Source: Micromonosporaceae bacterium (lineage in GTDB: Bacteria; Actinomycetota; Actinomycetes; Mycobacteriales; Micromonosporaceae). From it: a stretch of 18,570 nt of DNA. Location: assembly GCA_017354595.1 (NCBI GenBank), contig JAFMQQ010000012.1, positions 1 to 18,570 of the forward strand, read 5' to 3'. Shown here in pieces: positions 13,683 through 18,570 of the stretch (within the stretch, counting starts at the first letter, position 1; each line of letters opens with the position of its first letter). The notes under the pieces are model-generated. The model did no database searches, was not told where the DNA came from, and was given only the letters and a program-made list of their open reading frames with translations. The translations under genes were made by a program, and so were the position numbers.

Positions 13683-14660
13683 TCAGCGGGTGAAGCGGCG
13701 CTGGAGTATCGCGTGGATGCACAGCGCGATCAGAACGATCCCGCCGTAGATGAGGTTGGTGTAGTAGTCGGTGATGCCGACGGCAACGATGCCGGCCGTG
13801 ATGCCACCGATCATGAAGGCGCCGATGAAGGTGCCCCAGATACTGCCCCGCCCGCCGAAGACCGAGGTGCCGCCGACGAAGACCGCGGCCAGCGTCGGCA
13901 GCAGGTAGCCGGCGCCCATCGCGGGGTAGAAGTTCGAGATCTGGAAGCTGTTCATCGCGCCGGCGAAGGCGGCCGCGACGCCGGTGAGCACGAACAGGAT
14001 GATCCGGGTACCCCGCAGCGGGATCCCCATCAACGCGGCCGCCTGCTTGTTGTCCCCTATCACGTGTGCGTTCTGGCCGAGCCGGTGCCGGTACAGCAGC
14101 AGCCAGGTGACCACCGCCGCGACGACCAGCCAGATGAACTGCATCGGGACGCCGAACAGCCGCCCGACCATCAGCCGGTACCCGGGCGTACCCTCCACCT
14201 CCACCAGCGCGTAGCTGCGCCCGTTGACCAGAACCAGAGTCAACCCGCGGTAGAGGAACTGGGTGCCGATGGTGACCACGAGCGAGGGGATGCCGATCAC
14301 CGTGACGATGGCGCCGTTGAGCAGTCCAGCCAGCGCGCCGACCACGACCGCGGCGAGCACACCCAGCTCCACGTTCTGGGTGGTCCGCTCGACGGCGAGG
14401 AAACCGACCATGCCCAGCGCCATCGTGGACGGGAACGACAGGTCGATATCGCCGCAGACGATCACCATCGTCAGCGGCAGCGCCACCAGAGCGAAGTACG
14501 GCGTGGTCTGGCCGAAGGACAGGTAGATGCGGCTGTCCAGGAACGTGTCCGGAGCCAGCACGATGAAGACGATCCAAAGCACGATGAAGGCAGCGGTGAT
14601 GCCGATCTGGGATGCCCAGGACCGCAGGGTGGGTAGATACCCGACGCTCGCCGCGGTCAT
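13683..14660 (-). CDS. Sugar-type ABC transporter permease (RbsC/FrcC family)
   Basis: A 325-residue membrane protein with about eight to ten hydrophobic segments: ITAAFIVLWIVFIVLA (20-35), a second near 60-70, LGVLAAVVVGALAGLLNGAI, FIWLVVAAVVTWLLLY, IILFVLTGVAAAFAGA, and a last pair near the end. Family marks are DIDLSFPSTMALG (70-82), the cytoplasmic coupling stretch GDNKQAAALMGIP, and the C-terminal AAVFVGGTSVFGGRGSIWGTFIGAF. It forms the import channel with the ATPase and binding protein encoded upstream. Its ATG overlaps the ATPase stop (ATGA). Only one permease gene is present, so it probably homodimerises. It is the last gene of the operon. Confidence 0.94.
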   Translation of the reverse strand: MTAASVGYLPTLRSWASQIGITAAFIVLWIVFIVLAPDTFLDSRIYLSFGQTTPYFALVALPLTMVIVCGDIDLSFPSTMALGMVGFLAVERTTQNVELGVLAAVVVGALAGLLNGAIVTVIGIPSLVVTIGTQFLYRGLTLVLVNGRSYALVEVEGTPGYRLMVGRLFGVPMQFIWLVVAAVVTWLLLYRHRLGQNAHVIGDNKQAAALMGIPLRGTRIILFVLTGVAAAFAGAMNSFQISNFYPAMGAGYLLPTLAAVFVGGTSVFGGRGSIWGTFIGAFMIGGITAGIVAVGITDYYTNLIYGGIVLIALCIHAILQRRFTR

Positions 14661-15487
14661 GCCTCTGCCTCCACTGTGGAGTGTGGCAGCGGCTCGGTGT
14701 ACACGGCGGTAGCCGCCACTTCGCGCATGATCGCCGTGAGCTGGTCGAGCGAGTACCTGGCGGTGGGGAAGGTGCCGGCGACCCGGCCCCGATCCAGTAC
14801 CACGACCCGGTCGGCGACCGAGTACACGTGGAAGATGTTGTGGTCGATGAGTATCGCCGACTTGCCGGCGGCACGGATACCGTCGACGAAGCGCAGCAGC
14901 TTCTCGGTTTCGGCCAGGGACAGACCCATTGTCGGCTCGTCAAGGATGATGATGGCTGCTTCGAAGTGCAGGGCGCGGACGATGGCCAGCCCTTGCCGTT
15001 CACCGCCGGAGAGCCCGGTCACGTTGGTATCCGGGGTCAGCGCGGCCGAGGTGAAGCCCATCGAATCACCCATCAGCGCTGCGGTGATGCGGCGCATCCG
15101 CCGAACATTGAGGAAGCCGAGCCGATTGGCGATCGGCCGGCCCATGAAGATGTTGCGCCACATGGACAACTGCTCGGCCAGTGCCCGCTCCTGGTAGACC
15201 GTCTCGACGCCGAGCGCGCGCGCCCGCGGGACGGTCAGACCCTCCACCGGCCGGCCGTGGAACCGGATCGTCCCGGCATCGGGCTGGTGTACGCCCGTGA
15301 TGATTTTGATGAGCGTCGACTTGCCGGCCCCGTTGTCGCCGACCAGACCGAGCACCTCGCCCGGGCGTAGGTCGATGTCGACACCGTGCAGGACCCGTAC
15401 GCCACCGAAGGACTTGGTGATGCCGCGCAGCTCGAGGGCGGGCTGCGCGGTCACCGTCTCGTTGCTATCAGTGTCGCTTGTGGACAT
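14657..15487 (-). CDS. Sugar-type ABC transporter ATP-binding protein
   Basis: A 276-residue ATPase that powers the importer. Walker A G50-DNGAGKST-58, Q99 of the Q-loop, signature L159-SGGE-163 (LSGGERQGLAI), Walker B AIIILDEPT (178-186) and H-loop H216 are all intact. It has a single nucleotide-binding domain, unlike the double-domain RbsA/XylG ATPases, so it is FrcA-like and works as a homodimer. The start ATG 15487 is set by the TAATG overlap with the binding-protein stop; the open frame upstream of it is a shadow of that gene. The stop overlaps the permease start, so all three are translationally coupled. The C-terminal SerThrVal codons contain a TCCACAGTGGA-type palindrome (14670-14680). 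Confidence 0.96.
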   Translation of the reverse strand: MSTSDTDSNETVTAQPALELRGITKSFGGVRVLHGVDIDLRPGEVLGLVGDNGAGKSTLIKIITGVHQPDAGTIRFHGRPVEGLTVPRARALGVETVYQERALAEQLSMWRNIFMGRPIANRLGFLNVRRMRRITAALMGDSMGFTSAALTPDTNVTGLSGGERQGLAIVRALHFEAAIIILDEPTMGLSLAETEKLLRFVDGIRAAGKSAILIDHNIFHVYSVADRVVVLDRGRVAGTFPTARYSLDQLTAIMREVAATAVYTEPLPHSTVEAEA

Positions 15488-16524
15488 TACCGGATCTGCT
15501 TCGTCACCAGTGGGTCGAGCTGGTCGATGTTGGACTTGTCGTCGAACCCGCCGCCGGTGTTGATTTCCAGCCCGCTGAACCCGTACTGCTTGGTCAGGCA
15601 CAGCTGGAGGATTCCGAAGAAGCCCTGCAACCACTCCTGCTGGTCGATGACCAGGCTGATGTACCCGTCCTTGATGCCCTTCACCGTCGCCGGGGACATG
15701 TCGAAACCCGCCACGTACACCGAGCCGGGCTGAAGGTTCGCCGCCTTCATGTACGTCGGTGTGCTGGAGGTGAGGTTGCCGTGGTCGATGAACATCGCCT
15801 TGACGTCCCGGTGCTTGGAGGCGTACCCGGTGAAGACCGAGACCCCGTTGGCCGGGTCGGCGTTGGTCGCGTCGTCGATCTCGAGATAGTCCACCGTCAT
15901 GCCGGCCGCCTTGAGCGTGTCGACGATCCCCTTGGTGCGTTGTCCGCGACCGGGCTGCGACAGCAGACCCCAGACGAAGACCCGGTCGCCGGCCTTCAGG
16001 TTGTCCCGCTTGATGGCTTCCTTGGCCAGATCGGCACCCGCGTCGTACAGGATCGCACCGGCGTACCCGAAGCCCTGGGTCAGATAGGTCGACTCGGCGG
16101 TGGGCAGTTGGGTGTTCATCGAGGTGACCAGGATTCCCTTGCCGCGCGCATCCGCGATCAATGGGTCGAACGATGCGTCGCCTGGGTGACCCATGATGGC
16201 GATGGCGTCCGGGTGGGTGGCGACCGCCTGCTGGAACTGAGTGATCATCTTCTGTGGATCCCAGTCGGACCACTGGTAGGTCACACTCGGGCCGAATGCC
16301 GCCTGTGCGGCCTTGGCGCCGTTGTAGACCACGCTTTCGAACCCGCCGCCCGGGGTACCGCCGGGGAAGAAGACAATCTTCACTCCCTTGCAGAACTGCG
16401 CCCCGCTCGCCGCCGTGTTGTCGGTCTTCTTGTTGTTGGTGTCGCTGCACCCCGAGAGGGCAACCATGAGAGCCGCAACCGTGGCGACGCAGCGCCACAC
16501 CCGCGACCGTACGATGCCGTTCAT
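15487..16524 (-). CDS. Sugar-type ABC transporter substrate-binding lipoprotein
   Basis: A 345-residue extracellular binding protein. Signal peptide with R6/R8/R11, a hydrophobic core and lipobox L-S-G-C26. The mature part fits the two-lobed periplasmic-binding-protein type I (ribose-binding-like) fold: VKIVFFPGGTPGGGFESVVYNGAKAA (48-73), DAIAIMGHPGDASFDPLI (106-123), GILVTSMNTQ, FVWGLLSQPGRGQRTKGIVDTL (199-220), and GSVYVAGFDMSPATVKGI. The ATG is preceded by AAGGAGAGG. It is the first gene of the importer operon. Base composition is low (about 59% GC in three hand-counted lines). The ligand is probably a sugar or related small molecule; it cannot be named, and no catabolic gene is adjacent. 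Confidence 0.94.
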   Translation of the reverse strand: MNGIVRSRVWRCVATVAALMVALSGCSDTNNKKTDNTAASGAQFCKGVKIVFFPGGTPGGGFESVVYNGAKAAQAAFGPSVTYQWSDWDPQKMITQFQQAVATHPDAIAIMGHPGDASFDPLIADARGKGILVTSMNTQLPTAESTYLTQGFGYAGAILYDAGADLAKEAIKRDNLKAGDRVFVWGLLSQPGRGQRTKGIVDTLKAAGMTVDYLEIDDATNADPANGVSVFTGYASKHRDVKAMFIDHGNLTSSTPTYMKAANLQPGSVYVAGFDMSPATVKGIKDGYISLVIDQQEWLQGFFGILQLCLTKQYGFSGLEINTGGGFDDKSNIDQLDPLVTKQIR

Positions 16525-16621
16525 CGCGCCTCTCCTTTTGATCGCAGGACCGGGTCTCTCTCTCGCCGGACGCCGCGGATGACGACATGGAGTCCGGAGA
16601 GGGGACCGCGATTAGGAGGAG

Positions 16622-16635
16622 TGTGAACGTTAACA
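16622..16635. promoter_or_regulatory. LacI-type operator candidate before the ABC operon
   Basis: TGTGAACGTTAACA is a 14-bp dyad centred on CG, with one mismatched pair, matching the general form of LacI-family operators (central ACGT-like core, A/T flanks). On the minus strand a TTGACC (16649-16644) lies 8 nt upstream, so the site would cover the -10 region. No LacI gene is in the window, so the regulator must be encoded elsewhere. The leader to the binding-protein ATG is about 100 nt. Confidence 0.65.
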
Positions 16636-16706
16636 TAGGCCGCGGTCAAGACAACCTTTCTCTTGGCGGCGTGGTCAGCTAACCGGTTCTTGTCGTACCC
16701 CGCCGA

Positions 16707-16718
16707 TACGGTGCGTGT
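16707..16718 (+). promoter_or_regulatory. Candidate -10 for the four-cysteine protein gene
   Basis: TACGGT (16707-16712) lies 6 nt before ATG 16719, and no Shine-Dalgarno is present, fitting a leaderless transcript. No good -35 is seen 16-18 nt upstream. Confidence 0.4.
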
Positions 16719-16919
16719 ATGCATGTGGACTGTGATACCTGCGCGGTGCGCGGCTCTGCCTGCGCGGAGTGCGTGATCAGCGTGATGCTCGGTGCGCCGC
16801 CGGAGGGCGTGCAACTCTCGGCCGATGAGCGGCGCGCGCTGCATGTGCTCGCGGACGCGGGCATGGTGCCGCGGTTGCGCCTCGTCCACGGGGGCGATCC
16901 ACGCGACCGGGCGGCCTGA
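16719..16919 (+). CDS. Small four-cysteine protein, conserved-looking
   Basis: A 66-residue protein. The N-terminus carries C5-x2-C8-x6-C15-x2-C18 (VDCDTCAVRGSACAECV), a spacing suited to binding one zinc or an iron-sulfur centre. A hydrophobic stretch (VISVMLGAPP) and a helix (SADERRALHVLADAGMVPRLRLV) follow. I recall similar small proteins in other actinobacteria, but no function known to me. The ATG appears leaderless. It diverges from the ABC operon by 194 bp and precedes the M48 peptidase gene on the same strand by 73 bp. The cysteine pattern, codon bias and sensible helix prediction argue for a real gene. Confidence 0.75.
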   Translation: MHVDCDTCAVRGSACAECVISVMLGAPPEGVQLSADERRALHVLADAGMVPRLRLVHGGDPRDRAA

Positions 16920-16992
16920 ATAGGATCACGATCAGGGTGCACCCGGCCGGCGCGTTGCGTGGAGCCGGCACAAGGTGGAGGGAGCGCGTCGG

Positions 16993-18270
16993 ATGTCGCC
17001 TCGGTGGTGGGCGGTGCTGACGCTGGTCGCGCTCGCGGGGGGACTCGCGGTCGCCGCGCTGAGCCGGATACCGTGGCGCCGGCTGCCAGCACCGCGTCCG
17101 GACCAGTTGGCCGCGCTCGCCGGGTTGCCCGCCGATCAGGTACGCCGGGCGCGGGCGTTCCGCTCCCGGTTGCGGCCGGCCAACTACGGCTCGATGGTGG
17201 TCGGGCTCGCGGTCGCGCTGGTGCTCGGGTTCAGCCCCGCCGGCGCAGCCCTGGTCGCCGCGTGCGCACGTCCGGTCGGCGACCAGTGGATCGCCCGCGC
17301 GGTGCTCGGTGGGCTGGCGGTGGTCTTCCTCAGCGCCCTGCTCACCGTCCCGTTCGCCGCCTGGCGGCACGCCGTCAACAAGCAGTTCGGGCTCTCCACT
17401 CAGGGTTGGGGCGGCTGGGCGGTGGATGTGCTGAAGGGCTACGCCCTGCTGGCGGTGCTCGGCGGGGCGGCGCTGCTCGGCTTCTACGCGGTTACCCGGG
17501 CCACGCCGCGCTGGTGGTGGGCGTACGGTGCGGCCGGCGCGGCGGCGCTCATGGTGCTGCTCTCCTTCGTCTTCCCGGTACTGTTCGAGCCCATCTTCAA
17601 CAAGTTCGCGCCGATGCCCGACTCGCAGTTGCGCACCGAGTTGCTCGCGCTGGCCGCCCGCGACGGGGTACCGGTCCGGGACGTGCTGGTCGCGGATGCC
17701 TCCCGGCGCACCCGCGCGGTCAACGCGTACGTCTCCGGGTTCGGCGCTACCAGGCGGATCGTCGTCTACGACACCCTGCTGCGCGAGGCGTCGCCGGCGG
17801 AGGTGGTCAGCGTGGCGGCGCACGAGCTGGCCCACGCGCGCTACGGCGACGTGGTGACCGGGACGCTGCTGGGCGCGCTGGGAGCCGCCAGCGCGGTGAT
17901 CGCCACATATCTGATCGGCTTCTGGTCCGGCCTGCTGCGACTGGCCGGTGTGGACAGCGTCGCCGAGCCGCGCTCCATCGCCCTGCTGCTCGCGCTCGCC
18001 TCGCTCGCCGGGGTTGTCGCCGGACCGGTGCAGAACCTGGTTTCCCGGCGGATCGAGGCGCATGCCGACGGGCACGCGCTGGCGCTGACCGCCGATCCGG
18101 CCACCTTCGAGGCGATGCAGACCCGGCTGTCGATGGTCAACCTCGGCGACCCCGACCCCAACCGCTGGGAGCACCTGCTCTTCGCCAGCCATCCGTCCAC
18201 AGTGGAGCGGATCGCCGCCGCCCGCGCGTACGCTCGCGCCGCGCCCCAGGCTGGGCAGGACGCCGGGTGA
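16993..18270 (+). CDS. M48-family membrane metallopeptidase (CAAX-protease-like)
   Basis: A zinc endopeptidase of the cytoplasmic membrane, 425 residues from ATG 16993. That start is chosen because GGAGGGAG (16977-16984) lies 8 nt upstream; GTG 16975 would add six residues. The N-terminal M48_N-type region has membrane segments near 6-24, 66-92, 103-120, 150-165 and 177-197, with the CAAX-protease-like stretch WRHAVNKQFGLSTQGWGGW (124-142). The catalytic domain has H277-E278-L-A-H281 (zinc) and a third ligand E355 in RRIEAHADGHALAL, ending in the usual HPSTVERI (400-407). Membrane segments also flank the active site (290-345). Substrates of bacterial members are mostly unknown; prenylated-protein processing should not be assumed. 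Its stop overlaps the next start (GTGA). Confidence 0.94.
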   Translation: MSPRWWAVLTLVALAGGLAVAALSRIPWRRLPAPRPDQLAALAGLPADQVRRARAFRSRLRPANYGSMVVGLAVALVLGFSPAGAALVAACARPVGDQWIARAVLGGLAVVFLSALLTVPFAAWRHAVNKQFGLSTQGWGGWAVDVLKGYALLAVLGGAALLGFYAVTRATPRWWWAYGAAGAAALMVLLSFVFPVLFEPIFNKFAPMPDSQLRTELLALAARDGVPVRDVLVADASRRTRAVNAYVSGFGATRRIVVYDTLLREASPAEVVSVAAHELAHARYGDVVTGTLLGALGAASAVIATYLIGFWSGLLRLAGVDSVAEPRSIALLLALASLAGVVAGPVQNLVSRRIEAHADGHALALTADPATFEAMQTRLSMVNLGDPDPNRWEHLLFASHPSTVERIAAARAYARAAPQAGQDAG

Positions 18271-18570
18271 GCAGGACCCTGCTGGTCACCAATGACTTCC
18301 CGCCCCGGCCCGGCGGCATCCAGCAGTTCGTCCACAACCTCGCGACACGGCAACCGGCTGGATCGCTGGTGGTCTATGCCTCCCGGTGGCCGCGCCGGGA
18401 CCGGCAGGTGACCGCGAAGTTCGACGCCGAGCAGCCGTTCGAGGTGGTCCGCGAGGACACCACGGTGCTGCTGCCGACGCCCGCGGTCGCCCGCCGGGCC
18501 GCGCAGCTGGCCCGCTCGTACGGCTGCGACACGGTCTGGTTCGGCGCCGCGGCGCCGCTCGGCCTGCTCG
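18267..18570 (+). CDS. GT4 glycosyltransferase, PimB'-like (partial, N-terminus)
   Basis: The first 101 codons are visible; the gene runs off the right edge. The GTG start overlaps the peptidase stop (GTGA), so translation is coupled. The sequence opens TLLVTNDFPPRPGGIQQFVH, the typical first strand and glycine-rich acceptor loop of GT-B fold GT4 enzymes. In Mycobacterium the close relative PimB' (Rv2188c) adds the second mannose to phosphatidyl-inositol-mannoside and is encoded near the Rv2191-type exonuclease, as here. The donor-binding C-terminal half is missing, so the exact acceptor and sugar cannot be confirmed. Confidence 0.85.
   Translation, partial: MSRTLLVTNDFPPRPGGIQQFVHNLATRQPAGSLVVYASRWPRRDRQVTAKFDAEQPFEVVREDTTVLLPTPAVARRAAQLARSYGCDTVWFGAAAPLGLL

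Noticed and set aside
12400..15003. An 867-codon minus-strand open frame across the NYN, permease and ATPase genes
   Set aside because: Shadow frame; it covers parts of three genes with full motifs in other frames.
15488..16636. Upstream extension of the ABC ATPase frame
   Set aside because: Antisense-like low-complexity sequence in another frame of the binding-protein gene; the TAATG overlap gives the start at 15487.
16777..18192. A 471-codon minus-strand frame opposite the M48 peptidase
   Set aside because: Low-complexity Arg/Gln/Gly product; the peptidase has an intact HExxH and membrane segments.

Overview
The window is high-GC actinobacterial DNA, roughly 70% GC by eye. It has dense genes, many GTG starts, Shine-Dalgarno sites alternating with apparently leaderless starts, and very frequent GTAC. 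Family content and gene order (trpD, a DEDDh exonuclease/UvrC-like fusion, a PimB'-type mannosyltransferase) resemble the Rv2192c-Rv2188c neighbourhood of Mycobacterium tuberculosis. General style suggests Micromonosporaceae; that placement is inference.

Layout. Bases 1-112 hold the end of an unidentified + gene. At 158-1694 a degenerate receiver-domain protein precedes trpD. At 1738-2968 there are an orphan PadR regulator with a leaderless, self-overlapping promoter/operator, and a coupled NTF2-like/MarR pair on the minus strand. At 3009-5054 a cytochrome P450 and a TetR regulator diverge from a short intergenic region with one strong inverted repeat. At 5061-6510 an alpha/beta hydrolase and a small lipoprotein diverge across a 15-bp tandem repeat.

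Bases 6512-12127 are a minus-strand run of five genes, transcribed in this order: DEDDh exonuclease/GIY-YIG UvrC-like protein, a divergent RelA/SpoT homologue, a Nudix hydrolase, a sugar-nucleotidyltransferase, and a stand-alone Lrp/AsnC ligand-binding domain. The RSH-Nudix-nucleotidyltransferase part is tightly packed (9 and 3 bp gaps). A NYN-domain protein diverges from this run at 12283.

Bases 13683-16524 carry a three-gene sugar-type ABC importer (binding lipoprotein, ATPase, permease), translationally coupled and preceded by a LacI-type palindrome, with visibly lower GC than its flanks. After it come a 66-aa four-cysteine protein, an M48 (CAAX-protease-like) membrane peptidase, and the first 101 codons of a GT4 glycosyltransferase that overlaps the peptidase stop codon.

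Most genes belong to known families. The points most worth a second look are: the RSH homologue with an intact hydrolase site but an eroded synthetase motif; the P450/TetR palindrome whose arms double as -35 hexamers; the recurring TCCACWGTGGA palindrome; the GTAC/GTA-codon bias; and the four-cysteine mini-protein. No tRNA, rRNA, CRISPR array, insertion sequence or convincing intrinsic terminator was seen. No gene-free stretch exceeds 300 bases; the longest are 16525-16718 and 12128-12282.
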